In this document: positions 39,139-48,691 of the stretch, piece by piece
Layout: each line of letters begins with the position of its first letter
How positions within the stretch are numbered: position 1 is the first letter of the stretch
Notes under the pieces: model-generated
The model's input: the letters and a program-made list of their open reading frames with translations, nothing else
Told to the model about the DNA's origin: nothing
Database searches by the model: none
Translations under genes and position numbers: made by a program
Assembly (NCBI RefSeq): GCF_017897595.1
Contig: NZ_JAGKIK010000015.1
Span: forward strand, 1-64,000
Source: Aquimarina sp. U1-2
GTDB taxonomy: Bacteria > Bacteroidota > Bacteroidia > Flavobacteriales > Flavobacteriaceae
Direction: 5' to 3'
Length of the DNA: 64,000 nucleotides

Positions 39139-39291
39139 ATGTCTTTGCTAACTATCATTCTTAATATTTTATTACCACCATTAGCTGTATTTCTTAAACA
39201 CGGTTTAGGCGGCACATTTTTAATAAGTATTCTTCTTACATTAATAGGCTGGATACCTGGGGTGATTCACGCATTTATTGTAAATGATTAA
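39139..39291 (+). CDS. YqaE/Pmp3 family membrane peptide
   Basis: A 50-residue protein: MSLLTIILNILLPPLAVFL, then KHGLGGTFLISILLTLIG and WIPGVIHAFIVND. It has two membrane helices with the family signature: PPLAVFL in helix 1, a short Gly-rich turn, and LGWIPG-type residues before the last helix. Pmp3 peptides respond to salt, cold and envelope stress and stabilise membrane potential in yeast. The AraC gene 150 nt upstream on the same strand may be co-transcribed. Confidence 0.85.
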   Translation: MSLLTIILNILLPPLAVFLKHGLGGTFLISILLTLIGWIPGVIHAFIVND

Positions 39292-39359
39292 ATTGAATAA
39301 CCACTATGGATTTCAAATCTATAGTTTTAAAGACAAAAGAATGAAATTCTTTACTAATA

Positions 39360-39795
39360 TTATTTTAATATCCAATTACCTTTCTCTGAGTTGGGTTTAT
39401 CCTTATGGTGTTCCAGATATTCCTGAACCATTTCATCTGTTATTTCACCTGTACTCCAGGCACCGTAACCAACTGACCAAAAGTGTTGCCCCAGTATTGC
39501 TTTTACAATTTGGGAAATTCACGTTGTAACATTCGAGATGAACGACCCTTCAACTTTTTTACCAAAACACTTATATTCAAAGATGGAGGATATTCAATAT
39601 GCATATCAATGTGATCCTTACTCACAACACCTTTCAAAATTTGAACATTCACCGAATTACATATCTAGATTAACAAATCCCGACAGCGCAATGTTGGATA
39701 TCACCCTGTAAAACAGTGTAACGATATTTCGTTGCTCAAACAATATGGCAACTCAAATTGGTTATTGAATGAGAATTCTTTCGGCAATTGAACAT
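39360..39795 (-). pseudogene. IS200/IS605-type TnpA transposase, decayed
   Basis: The leftward strand reads as a full-length IS200 transposase (about 145 codons), but in pieces. A start at 39795 leads to CHIV, a TGA in place of the usual Trp, and ATKYRYTVLQGDI; after a frameshift come CRDLLI, a stop, and ICNSVNVQILKGVVSKDHIDMHIEYPP; then LKGRSSRMLQREFPKL with another stop. A second shift leads to SVGYGAWSTGEITDEMVQEYLEHH (all quoted parts are shorter in the frame they use). The HUH pair expected as HIH reads HID. The gene is therefore dead by several lesions. No hairpin ends were defined. Confidence 0.8.
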
Positions 39796-39830
39796 TCAAC
39801 AAAACTGAAACATTATAGAAACTAAAGTAA

Positions 39831-39925
39831 CTGCAATAAAATTGCAGGATTTTAACCTCTAACTAGAAAATAAAGAACCATGTATAAAGACGCGGTTTCT
39901 TACTTGATGTGACCGTGGAGGGATT
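39831..39925 (-). repeat. Partial duplicate of the tRNA-Arg 3' end and its downstream hairpin
   Basis: CTTGATGTGACCGTGGAGGGATT (23 bases: CTTGATGTGACC then GTGGAGGGATT) at 39903-39925 repeats exactly at 40077-40099, where it spans the 3' end of the intact tRNA. A CTGCAAT/ATTGCAG hairpin at 39831-39847 echoes the terminator hairpin behind the intact gene. The copy holds only 16 tRNA bases (acceptor and part of the T arm). It fits an attachment-site remnant or a decayed tandem tRNA. Confidence 0.65.
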
Positions 39926-40046
39926 AACCAACGTTGATCCCATTACACTCACTGCTGCAAATACAAAACTAGCAAAGCTACCGCTTTACAGTTTTTGTTA
40001 CTCTCCAAAGGTTCAAAACTTTTGTTTTGACCTTTTCCGAATAACA

Positions 40047-40073
40047 AAAACCTGCAATTACATTGCAGGTTTT
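40047..40073 (-). terminator. Terminator of tRNA-Arg
   Basis: AAAACCTGCAAT (40047-40058) and ATTGCAGGTTTT (40062-40073) form a 12-bp stem with a 3-nt loop. On the leftward strand it is followed by TTG-rich sequence and starts 10 nt after the tRNA 3' end. Confidence 0.75.
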
Positions 40074-40083
40074 GTGCTTGATG

Positions 40084-40157
40084 TGACCGTGGAGGGATTC
40101 AAACCCCCAACCCTCAGAGCCGAAATCTGATGCGCTATTCAGTTGCGCCACACGGCC
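40084..40157 (-). tRNA. tRNA-Arg (anticodon TCG)
   Basis: A 74-nt cloverleaf on the leftward strand: acceptor GGCCGTG/CACGGTC with one G-U pair, D stem GCGC/GCGC, anticodon stem TCAGA/TCTGA with 7-nt loop TTTCGGC and anticodon TCG, 5-nt variable loop, T stem GGGGG/CCCTC with loop TTTGAAT, and discriminator A. CCA is not encoded. The D loop reads AACTGAATA, so the usual second G of the GG pair is A. It lies between yqeY and the tRNA-end duplicate and has its own terminator. Confidence 0.92.
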
Positions 40158-40169
40158 AATGTGTAATTG

Positions 40170-40619
40170 CTAAGACAATTTATTTTTTACAATAGTCGAA
40201 ATGGTTTTACCATCGGCTTTACCTGCCAATTTCGAAGATGCCATTCCCATCACTTTTCCCATATCCTTCATCCCCTCTGCCCCTGTTTCTGCAATTATAG
40301 CTTCAATTACCGCTTCTATTTCCTCTTCGCTCATCTGCTCTGGTAAAAATTGTGCTATAACTTTGGCTTGCTCTAACTCGGGCTTGGCCAAATCCTCTCT
40401 ACCTTGCTCTGTAAAAATAGCAGCACTATCTTTGCGCTGTTTTACTAGTTTTTGCAATAATTTCAATTCTTGATCTTCTGAAAGTTCTTCTTTTGCACCA
40501 CTTTCTGTCTGAGCCAACAAAATAGCCGACTTAATAGCTCGTAATGAAGTTAAGGCATTGGCATCTTTGGCTTTCATTGCCTCCTTCATTGCGGTCATTA
40601 CTTCTGCTTGTAAACTCAT
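40170..40619 (-). CDS. GatB/YqeY domain protein
   Basis: A 149-aa soluble protein. The family pattern covers the whole length: MSLQAEVMTAMKEAMKAKD at the start (cut: MSLQAEVMTAM and KEAMKAKD), TSLRAIKSAILLAQTE, LPEQMSEEEIEAVI, and GKVMGMASSKLAGKADG at the end. YqeY resembles the tail domain of GatB, the tRNA-dependent amidotransferase subunit; its role is unknown. It follows ftsZ in the dcw direction with a 224-nt gap, an arrangement seen in other flavobacteria. Confidence 0.92.
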   Translation of the reverse strand: MSLQAEVMTAMKEAMKAKDANALTSLRAIKSAILLAQTESGAKEELSEDQELKLLQKLVKQRKDSAAIFTEQGREDLAKPELEQAKVIAQFLPEQMSEEEIEAVIEAIIAETGAEGMKDMGKVMGMASSKLAGKADGKTISTIVKNKLS

Positions 40620-40843
40620 TGATGTAAATTTTAAACTTTCGGATTGCGAATATAAAAAATAAACCGATAATCTATAGATAGTTTATCAGTTATCTTGTTT
40701 GTCGAGAACTAAATTACTCTATATTCAGCATATTTAAAAAGACATTGAATTCAATATTTAGAAATACGCTCTTAACTTCTACGACAAGTACCTTAGAAAT
40801 TATAATCCTTTAATAACGATGCTAATACTTTGTTTAACCGGGT

Positions 40844-42814
40844 TTAATCTACATTATCATGTAAAAAAGAATTGTTTTTTCTAAGCTGAATATCGTCATT
40901 CCCATCGGTTCCTAATGAAGTGCGAGACAAGCCCGAATCTTCGGGTTTGGCATCTACATCAATTCCTGCACGCTTGTAGGCAGGTTCTTTTTCAATATCG
41001 TCTATCTTATTGGCACTATTTCTGAATTTGTAATTAAATTCTTTCATTTTCTCGCGACGTTCTGCTGCTCTGGCTTTTAATGTTTCAGAAATAGGTTGGT
41101 TAATGGGATCTACATTTCCTGTAATTTTGGGTTCTGTATCAGGCGCTACCGTTTTCTTTTCAAAAATCACTTCTTCATCTTCTTCTATTACTTCTGGTTG
41201 TGCATTGGTCAATCTTTTTTCTTCTTCCATATAATCTTCGAGACTATATTTACGCACACCTCCTGATATTGTTTCATTAGCAGGAATAACCTCTATGGGC
41301 TCATTAACTTCCATATCGAGAATATCATCACTTAGATCAAAAACGATAGGCTGCTCTTCTTCTATTTTTTCAGTATCTGAATTTTTTGCGGTATCAAAAG
41401 TATCCTGGCGATCTTTATTCCCACCTTCAACAGGCATATCAAATGCTAGTGAAAACTGATCTTCTTTCTCTTCTGTTCCTTCTACTTCTTTTGCATCATT
41501 CACTTCAATTTCTTTAATAATATCTTGCGCATTGATAATCACAAAATCATTATCTGCAGAAAAAGCATCTACAACCTCGTAGTCAACATTAATATTTTTC
41601 AAAAGATCTGTGGTCGCGATCAATGGTTCATCGGCTTCCTCTTTTTCATCAATTAATTTGTGTTTAATGACCGAAGGCTTTTCAATCTCTTCCTTTTTGG
41701 GTAAAGGAGATAAGATAGGAGTACTTTTACCTGTAGATTTAGGAGTTAAATCCTGTACTGCAGCACGTTGCTCGTCTTCTAATGTGTGAATAATTTTCTT
41801 GGTTTCTGTATTTACAATTTCATCCTGTTGCTCTACATCAAATCCAGTAGCTATAACGGTTACAGAGATTGCGTCTTCCAGGGAGTCATCTTCTCCGACA
41901 CCCATAATGATATTAGCGCCATGTCCTGCTTCTTGCTGAATGTGATCATTAATCTCACCTATCTCGTCGATAGTGATTTCTTCTCTTCCGGATACGATTA
42001 AAAGGAGTACATTTTTCGCTCCGGTAATTTTATTATCGTTGAGTAATGGAGAATCTAATGCTTTTACTATCGCGTCATGAGCACGTTTATTACCAGAGGC
42101 ATGAGCAGACCCCATAATTGCAGTACCGCTATTGCTAAGAACAGTCTTAGCGTCACGTAAATCTATATTTTGAGTGTAATGATGTGTAATTACTTCGGCA
42201 ATACCTCTTGATGCAGTTGCTAAGACTTCATCTGCTTTTGAAAAACCAGCTTTAAAACCAAGATTACCGTAGACTTCTCTTAATTTGTTATTATTAATCA
42301 CAATCAAAGAGTCGACATGTGCACGAAGTCTTTCTACACCTAACTGGGCCTGTTCATTTCGCATACGCCCCTCGAACTGAAAAGGTATGGTTACTATACC
42401 TACCGTAAGAATATCTAATTCTTTTGCCATTTTTGCAATGATAGGCGCAGCACCGGTACCTGTTCCCCCACCCATGCCGGCGGTAATAAAAATCATTTTG
42501 GTATTGGTATCCAGCATGGTTTTTATTTCTTCATAACTCTCGACAGCCGATTGTTCTCCAACTTCTGGATTGGCACCTGCCCCGAGTCCTTCTGTTAAAG
42601 AAACACCAAGCTGGATTTTATTTGGGATAGCACTATTCTCTAACGCTTGCGCATCTGTATTACAAATGACAAAATCAACACCTTTGATCCCTTGTTGAAA
42701 CATATGATTGATAGCATTGCTACCTCCTCCTCCTACTCCGATTACTTTGATAACATTGGATTGATTTTTTGGTAAATCGAACGCAATGTTTTCGAATTCT
42801 TCATTATTACTCAT
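40844..42814 (-). CDS. ftsZ: Cell division protein FtsZ
   Basis: A 656-aa tubulin-like GTPase that forms the division ring. The GTPase core is residues 15-330: VIGVGGGGSNAIN, then the GGGTGTG tubulin signature at 115-121 and the following APIIAKMAKE. The C-terminal part, about 320 residues, is far longer than in E. coli (383 aa in all) and rich in acidic residues, as in Bacteroidota FtsZ. It ends in a conserved tail (IQLRKNNSFLHDNVD) that probably binds FtsA. It is the last gene of the division cluster and lies 73 nt after ftsA. Confidence 0.97.
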   Translation of the reverse strand: MSNNEEFENIAFDLPKNQSNVIKVIGVGGGGSNAINHMFQQGIKGVDFVICNTDAQALENSAIPNKIQLGVSLTEGLGAGANPEVGEQSAVESYEEIKTMLDTNTKMIFITAGMGGGTGTGAAPIIAKMAKELDILTVGIVTIPFQFEGRMRNEQAQLGVERLRAHVDSLIVINNNKLREVYGNLGFKAGFSKADEVLATASRGIAEVITHHYTQNIDLRDAKTVLSNSGTAIMGSAHASGNKRAHDAIVKALDSPLLNDNKITGAKNVLLLIVSGREEITIDEIGEINDHIQQEAGHGANIIMGVGEDDSLEDAISVTVIATGFDVEQQDEIVNTETKKIIHTLEDEQRAAVQDLTPKSTGKSTPILSPLPKKEEIEKPSVIKHKLIDEKEEADEPLIATTDLLKNINVDYEVVDAFSADNDFVIINAQDIIKEIEVNDAKEVEGTEEKEDQFSLAFDMPVEGGNKDRQDTFDTAKNSDTEKIEEEQPIVFDLSDDILDMEVNEPIEVIPANETISGGVRKYSLEDYMEEEKRLTNAQPEVIEEDEEVIFEKKTVAPDTEPKITGNVDPINQPISETLKARAAERREKMKEFNYKFRNSANKIDDIEKEPAYKRAGIDVDAKPEDSGLSRTSLGTDGNDDIQLRKNNSFLHDNVD

Positions 42815-42887
42815 AATTGCTAATTTTCTGGTTCTCCTACTTTTCTTTCTATATGTGACTGTTCACTTATGAACATTTCCCTTCTTT

Positions 42888-44237
42888 TTATTCTGCGTTA
42901 TCTAGAAACTCCTTGAATTTTTCAGTCCATTTTTCTAGAATATTCTTTCTAGGCTTAAGATCAATACCCGTATTTTCTTCTTCTAATACATTCGTATCAG
43001 AGCTTTCTACTTGTTGAGCAGCTTTTGTGCTTTCCAAAGCCTGTTTTTGTATTGTCTTTTTTTGTTTCTTGATATGCACCAGACTATCCATAACCAATCC
43101 AACAGCGGTGGCGTACATGGGACTAGTCGTTTCTGCATCACTATTACCTGCCAAATGCTCATTTGGATACCCTATCCTGGTATCCATACCGGTAATATAC
43201 TCGACCAATTGCTTAAGGTGCTTCAATTGCGAACCTCCTCCTGTTAAGACAATACCCGCAATCAGCTTTTTCTTTGGAGATTCATGCCCATAATTTTTAA
43301 TCTCCAGAAATACCTGTTCGATGATCTCTACCACACGGGCGTGGATGATCTTGGATAAATTTTTAAGCGTAATTTCTTTTGGCTCTCTTCCTCGCAGACC
43401 AGGAATGGATACAATCTCATTATCTTTATTTTCACCAGGCCAGGCAGAACCAAATTTTATTTTTAATAATTCTGCTTGTTTCTCAATAATTGAACATCCT
43501 TCTTTAATATCTTCGGTGATTACATTACCTCCAAATGGAATAACAGCTGTATGACGAATAATACCATCTTTAAATATGGCAAGATCTGTTGTACCACCTC
43601 CTATATCGATTAATGCTACACCTGCTTCTTTTTCTTCCTGGCTTAGTACTGCATTTGCCGAGGCTAGAGGCTCTAGCGTTACATCAGACAACGCCAAGCC
43701 TGAGCTTTTTACGCATCTGCCAATATTTCTAATAGACGTTACCTGTCCTACAACCACATGAAAATTGGCTTCTAACCTTCCTCCATACATTCCAACAGGC
43801 TCTTTTATTTCGGCTTGACCATCTACCTTGTATTCTTGCGGAAGTACATGAAGAATTTCTTCTCCTGGTAACATCACCAGTTTATGTACCTGATTGCATA
43901 ATTTTTCTATATCGTCTTCATCAATAACCGCATCTGCATTAGGTCGTGTGATATAATCGCTATGCTGTAAACTTCTAATATGCTGACCTGCAATACCTAC
44001 AGTAACATCTGTAATTTTCATCCCCGAAACACTTTCTGCTTCTTGCACAGCTTGTTGTATGGATTGTATGGTTTGGGTAATATTATTCACTACCCCACGA
44101 TGCACCCCCAGACTTTTGGATTTACCTACACCCAAAACTTCCATCTTTCCGTATTCATTATACTTACCGACCATAGCAACAATTTTTGTTGTTCCTATGT
44201 CTAAACCCACTGCTATTTCATTATCTTCTCTTTGCAT
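42888..44237 (-). CDS. ftsA: Cell division protein FtsA
   Basis: A 449-aa actin-like ATPase that anchors FtsZ to the membrane. Seen are the first phosphate loop (VGLDIGTTKIVAMVG), the IDIGGGTTDLAIF block, and VLTGGGSQL. The last 20 residues (ILEKWTEKFKEFL) are an amphipathic helix of the membrane-targeting kind. About 55 residues of polar linker precede it. It is placed between ftsQ (7 nt apart) and ftsZ. Confidence 0.96.
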   Translation of the reverse strand: MQREDNEIAVGLDIGTTKIVAMVGKYNEYGKMEVLGVGKSKSLGVHRGVVNNITQTIQSIQQAVQEAESVSGMKITDVTVGIAGQHIRSLQHSDYITRPNADAVIDEDDIEKLCNQVHKLVMLPGEEILHVLPQEYKVDGQAEIKEPVGMYGGRLEANFHVVVGQVTSIRNIGRCVKSSGLALSDVTLEPLASANAVLSQEEKEAGVALIDIGGGTTDLAIFKDGIIRHTAVIPFGGNVITEDIKEGCSIIEKQAELLKIKFGSAWPGENKDNEIVSIPGLRGREPKEITLKNLSKIIHARVVEIIEQVFLEIKNYGHESPKKKLIAGIVLTGGGSQLKHLKQLVEYITGMDTRIGYPNEHLAGNSDAETTSPMYATAVGLVMDSLVHIKKQKKTIQKQALESTKAAQQVESSDTNVLEEENTGIDLKPRKNILEKWTEKFKEFLDNAE

Positions 44238-44244
44238 AATGGTA

Positions 44245-44964
44245 TTATTTTTTTGTACACACCACTTGATTACTAAATTGTAAACTAACCCTTTTATACA
44301 TATCGAGGCTCTTATCCTTTAGTGCCTTTTGATAAAATGCCTTAAAATTGTTAATCTTACTTATAAGATGCTCTATTTTCCCAATAACTACTTTAAAAGA
44401 ATATACTCTAAGTTCTAATTCGTAGTGTTTTTTTACATTTAGGTGCACTCCCACTACATGCTTTTTTAAAAACTCGTCATTCTGAATTTTTTTCAGCAAA
44501 GGAAAAACTTCTGAAATCTCTCTTTCTGAAACGTTATGTACCAAAGGTACGTGTGCCGAATAACTATCAGACAAAGGCATTGTGTTTCCCGTGATATCTA
44601 CATAAAATGGAGTAACTGCATTCACCCTGGCAATAGGGGTACGTTGTTTAATTCTAGCTCTAAGCTCCCCATTTACAGTTAAATACACATCAGAATGCTC
44701 GATCATTTTGTGTGAATCCAGCGTTTGCTCTACCCTATTCAAAACTAAAATTTCTTTACCCACGCTCGTCACTCTTCCTTCATTTTGTATTAACAATTTA
44801 TTAACCGCGAGTTCATTTATATAGGGATCTTGTTCTTCTATAAATTCTATATGCACTTCTCTAATTTTTCTTTGCTGATTTCGCTTGCTTGTGAATGCAA
44901 ATAATATAACTACCAAAGCAATTAAACCTATAAATTTCAAGTATATAAGCATCCTCTTCTTCAT
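44245..44964 (-). CDS. ftsQ: Cell division protein FtsQ/DivIB
   Basis: A 239-aa bitopic membrane protein: a short Lys/Arg-rich N-terminus, one membrane helix (LIYLKFIGLIALVVILFAF), then a periplasmic POTRA-like domain and a beta domain. FtsQ joins FtsB and FtsL and passes the signal for septal wall synthesis. Sequence conservation in the family is low, and the call rests on topology, size and place. Its ATG overlaps the murC stop by 4 nt, so translation is coupled. Confidence 0.9.
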   Translation of the reverse strand: MKKRMLIYLKFIGLIALVVILFAFTSKRNQQRKIREVHIEFIEEQDPYINELAVNKLLIQNEGRVTSVGKEILVLNRVEQTLDSHKMIEHSDVYLTVNGELRARIKQRTPIARVNAVTPFYVDITGNTMPLSDSYSAHVPLVHNVSEREISEVFPLLKKIQNDEFLKKHVVGVHLNVKKHYELELRVYSFKVVIGKIEHLISKINNFKAFYQKALKDKSLDMYKRVSLQFSNQVVCTKK

Positions 44965-46307
44965 GATAATAAAGCTTCTTTAATTCTACCAACTTCTTCT
45001 CCTATATCCCCTGCCCCTATAGTTACAACAACCTCTGGGTTATTTTGTAAAATCTCACTAACCAAATTCTCTTTTGAAACTAGCATTTTTTGTTTGTTAC
45101 TAATCATTTCTAATAACCAGCCTGAAGTTATCCCGGGTATGGGAAATTCTCTGGCAGGATAAATATCCAATAGCAATAGTTGATCAAATTGACTTAGACT
45201 TTTTGCAAAATCTACAGCAAAATCTCTGGTTCTACTATACAAGTGAGGCTGAAAAACGGCCAATACCTTTTTACTGGGATGCATTTCTCGAACCGCCTGA
45301 TGCAGTGCATCAATTTCTGTAGGATGATGTGCATAATCATCTACATACACTATGTCGTTTGTTTTAATTTGGTAACTAAATCTACGGCGAACTCCTTTAA
45401 ATGATGATAAAGCCTTTGCCAATGATGTGGTCGGGGAGCCATAGAGCATCGCAATAGCAAAGGCTGCGATAGCATTCAACAAGTTATGTCTGCCAGGCAG
45501 GTTTAAACGCAGATCCCTAATGAGTTTGTAAGGAGTATGTAAATCAAAAATATAGGTGCCATTATCTATTTTAATGTGTTGCGCACAAAAATCAGAACCA
45601 TCTTCGATACCAAAAGTGAGTCCCGAAACCGGTAATCCGTTACAGACTAACAAGTATTCTTTTGCTCGCGATGTAAATTCTAGAAAAGATGCTTCAAGCG
45701 CATTGGCTTTTTCATAGATATCCAGGTGATCTGCATCCATCGAGGTTATGGCCGCAATATCTGGATATAATTGTAAAAAAGATCTGTCGAATTCATCGGC
45801 TTCTACCACTACAACCTCATCACCTTCCATAATAAGGTTAGAGTTATAGTTTTCACTTATACCACCCAAAAATGCCGTAACCTCTACTCCGCTTTCTTTT
45901 AGCAAATGTGCCAAAATAGCCGTTGTTGTAGTTTTACCGTGTGTTCCTGCCACCGCAAGGGTATACTTATTTTTTGTAATCAAGCCGAGCATTTCTGCCC
46001 GTTTTTGTATGCAAAATTTTTGCTTTTGAAAATAGACAAGTCCTTTATGATCTTTCGGAATCGCAGGTGTATAGACAATAAGAGTTTCTTTTTTGTTTAA
46101 GAATACCTTCGGAATTGTATTTACGTTATCCTCAAACTGAATTTCGATACCAGCTGCAATTAAATCTTTAGTAATATCGGTTGGCGTTTTATCATATCCT
46201 CCTACGGTTTTACCTAAAAACTTTGCATAACGAGCGAGTGCACTCATGCCGATACCTCCAATACCGATAAAATAAACATTTTTTATATGTTGTAACTCGT
46301 TATTCAT
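44961..46307 (-). CDS. murC: UDP-N-acetylmuramate--L-alanine ligase
   Basis: A 448-aa Mur ligase that adds L-Ala to UDP-MurNAc with ATP. The N-terminal Rossmann motif is [13 protein letters not shown] (residues 14-26), the P-loop is [10 protein letters not shown] near 120, and the central domain has the EADEFDRSF block. [11 protein letters not shown] marks the C-terminal domain and is typical of MurC. It overlaps murG by 4 nt upstream and ftsQ by 4 nt downstream. Confidence 0.97.
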   Translation of the reverse strand: MNNELQHIKNVYFIGIGGIGMSALARYAKFLGKTVGGYDKTPTDITKDLIAAGIEIQFEDNVNTIPKVFLNKKETLIVYTPAIPKDHKGLVYFQKQKFCIQKRAEMLGLITKNKYTLAVAGTHGKTTTTAILAHLLKESGVEVTAFLGGISENYNSNLIMEGDEVVVVEADEFDRSFLQLYPDIAAITSMDADHLDIYEKANALEASFLEFTSRAKEYLLVCNGLPVSGLTFGIEDGSDFCAQHIKIDNGTYIFDLHTPYKLIRDLRLNLPGRHNLLNAIAAFAIAMLYGSPTTSLAKALSSFKGVRRRFSYQIKTNDIVYVDDYAHHPTEIDALHQAVREMHPSKKVLAVFQPHLYSRTRDFAVDFAKSLSQFDQLLLLDIYPAREFPIPGITSGWLLEMISNKQKMLVSKENLVSEILQNNPEVVVTIGAGDIGEEVGRIKEALLS

Positions 46308-47419
46308 CCGTTCGTAACAGCATTGCTTTTTATCAAGCGTTCAATTTCATCAACTATAGTCAAAGTTGCATTAGGTAACGCCAGATTCTTAATATTCTTA
46401 GACAATTCCCTTTGCTTTTTCTCAGACTGAAAAACCTCTAGAAATACATCGTCAAAAACCGTGTGTAATTCACTTTCCTTCAATAACACTGCCCCATCTT
46501 GATCTAAGATTGCCTTTGCATTTTTTGTTTGATGATCTTCGGCTACATTAGGTGAAGGAATGAAAAGAACCGGTTTCCCAACGATACATAATTCTGAAAC
46601 CGAACCTGCTCCAGCTCTTGAAATTATAATATCTGCGGCAGCATATGCAAGATCCATAGTGTCTAAAAATGGATGCACTTGCACATTTGTTCTGGTATTG
46701 TATTTTTTGTATTCTTTGTAATACAGCTTGCCACATTGCCAGAGTACTTGAATCCCAAGTTCAGTAAAAAAATCTAATTTTTGTACGATCAGTTGATTGA
46801 TTCTTCGAGCTCCCAGGCTTCCTCCTAAAATCAACAACGTTTTCTTACCAGGGTCAAGATTATACTTTAGTAATGATGCTTCTTGCTTACTCTTTATTTC
46901 TAATATATCTTGCCGAACAGGATTTCCTGTTTTTACAATTTTATCTTTCGGAAAAAATCGATCCATACAGTCATAAGCCACACAAATTATAGTTGCTTTC
47001 TGTGCCAACCATTTATTCGTGATCCCCGGGTAAGAGTTTTGTTCTTGAAGCACAGTTGGAATATTTCTAGAACCTGCTATCTTTAGTAATGGTCCGCTGG
47101 CAAACCCCCCCGTTCCAATTACTATATCGGGTGTAAAATTTTTAATTATTCTTCTTGATTTCCAAAGGCTACTTATCAATTTAACAGGAAACATAAGATT
47201 GCTTATGGTGAGCTTTCTTTGAATACCACTAATCCATAATCCTATAATTTTGTACCCGGCTTGTGGTACTTTTTGCATTTCCATACGATCCTTTGCACCT
47301 ACGAACAAAAAAGAAGCATCGGGATATCTATTACGCAGCTCATTAGCAATAGCAATCGCAGGATAAATATGTCCTCCTGTACCTCCACCAGATAATATGA
47401 TTCTCAACTTTTTATTCAT
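46304..47419 (-). CDS. murG: UDP-GlcNAc--lipid I N-acetylglucosaminyltransferase
   Basis: A 371-aa GT28 glycosyltransferase that turns lipid I into lipid II on the inner face of the membrane. The N-terminal [15 protein letters not shown] motif, GTGGFASGP, the [16 protein letters not shown] block and [13 protein letters not shown] between the domains are all present. The UDP-binding region has [12 protein letters not shown] and the catalytic-side [14 protein letters not shown]. It overlaps ftsW by 4 nt. Confidence 0.97.
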   Translation of the reverse strand: MNKKLRIILSGGGTGGHIYPAIAIANELRNRYPDASFLFVGAKDRMEMQKVPQAGYKIIGLWISGIQRKLTISNLMFPVKLISSLWKSRRIIKNFTPDIVIGTGGFASGPLLKIAGSRNIPTVLQEQNSYPGITNKWLAQKATIICVAYDCMDRFFPKDKIVKTGNPVRQDILEIKSKQEASLLKYNLDPGKKTLLILGGSLGARRINQLIVQKLDFFTELGIQVLWQCGKLYYKEYKKYNTRTNVQVHPFLDTMDLAYAAADIIISRAGAGSVSELCIVGKPVLFIPSPNVAEDHQTKNAKAILDQDGAVLLKESELHTVFDDVFLEVFQSEKKQRELSKNIKNLALPNATLTIVDEIERLIKSNAVTNG

Positions 47420-48621
47420 ACAGCTTCTCGTAATACTTCTAGAGGATTTTCTTCATTTTCGCTATCCAGTAATTCTTGCTCTATACTCATCTCTCGCTTA
47501 CTACTTACACTAAGAACAATCCCAATAGCAAGACAAGTCATCCATATCGACGTACCCCCGCTACTAATTAAGGGAAGCGTTTGCCCGGTAACCGGAAATA
47601 ATTCAACAGCAACTCCCATATTAATCAACGCCTGGAATACTATAGGAAGCCCCACACCAATGACTAGCAATTTCCCGAAAGTATCCTCGCTTTTGTGCGC
47701 AACAACGACTAATCTAAACAGCAAAAACATGTACAAGAGCATTAAAAATACGCCACCTACAAATCCCCATTCTTCAATAATGATGGCATAAATAAAATCT
47801 GATGATGACTGTGGTAAAAAATTTCGTTGTACACTTTTTCCAGGTCCTGTACCTATGATGCCTCCTCTTGCAATCGCTATTTTAGCGCGTTCGATTTGAT
47901 AATCCCCAGGTGTATCTTTTTCATCAACAAAATTTTCAATTCTACTTACCCAAGTATCTACTCTATTGGGGAACATCCCGGGAAATGCTTTGGCAAATAG
48001 CATAAAAAACACCAATACCAGAAAACTCGATCCTAAAATTGTAGCTATGTATTTCATAGGATATCCCCCAAGAAAGACGAGCATAATCACCATTGAAAAT
48101 ACGATAGCGGCGGTAGAGAAATTTGCTGGCAGAATAAGCATTAATATCAAAAATACCGGAAGCCAAAGTGGTAGTACACTTTCTTTAAACGACACCTTTT
48201 GATCTTTTATTTTTGAAAGATACCGAGCTACATATGCCATAAGTACAACAGCTGCCAAAGTAGATGTTTGAAATGTCACCCCCACAAAAGGAACACGAAT
48301 CCATCTACTGGCATTTGCACCCTCTACAGTAGTATTTTGAGCCATTGTTGCCAGTAGCAATACTAGAACGACAGGTATCATAATAATTGAAAGTCCTTTA
48401 AAATAATGATATGGTATTTTATGCACTCCATACATAATTAAAAAACCTAGAACGAGATGTGCAAAATGTTTTATTAAGAAACTAAAGGTATCTCCGTCAC
48501 CATACAAGTATGCCAGATTACTACTCGCACTATACACCGGCAAAAAAGAAAATAATGCCAACAGGGCGGCCACTGCCCATATTACTTTATCACCTTTTAT
48601 ATTTTTGAGTACTATTGTCAT
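47416..48621 (-). CDS. ftsW: SEDS glycosyltransferase FtsW
   Basis: A 401-aa integral membrane protein with about ten helices. It polymerises lipid II at the septum together with the transpeptidase FtsI. Family landmarks are [42 protein letters not shown] (the periplasmic loop, cut here to GPGKSVQR and [15 protein letters not shown]), and [11 protein letters not shown] near the C-terminus. The C-terminal tail is short and acidic. The position between murD and murG supports FtsW rather than RodA. Confidence 0.95.
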   Translation of the reverse strand: MTIVLKNIKGDKVIWAVAALLALFSFLPVYSASSNLAYLYGDGDTFSFLIKHFAHLVLGFLIMYGVHKIPYHYFKGLSIIMIPVVLVLLLATMAQNTTVEGANASRWIRVPFVGVTFQTSTLAAVVLMAYVARYLSKIKDQKVSFKESVLPLWLPVFLILMLILPANFSTAAIVFSMVIMLVFLGGYPMKYIATILGSSFLVLVFFMLFAKAFPGMFPNRVDTWVSRIENFVDEKDTPGDYQIERAKIAIARGGIIGTGPGKSVQRNFLPQSSSDFIYAIIIEEWGFVGGVFLMLLYMFLLFRLVVVAHKSEDTFGKLLVIGVGLPIVFQALINMGVAVELFPVTGQTLPLISSGGTSIWMTCLAIGIVLSVSSKREMSIEQELLDSENEENPLEVLREAV

Positions 48622-48691
48622 CTGTTATTTTAAGTATTACTATCGTAGTTTTCTATCAATATCCTATTGTACTAATTATCATTTGGTTGTT

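Noticed and set aside
39284..39529. 81-codon open frame on the plus strand
   Set aside because: It overlaps the end of the Pmp3 gene and is antisense to the IS200 transposase relic, which explains its sequence.
39909..40130. 73-codon open frame across the tRNA region
   Set aside because: It is the antisense of the tRNA-Arg gene and of the duplicated tRNA end.
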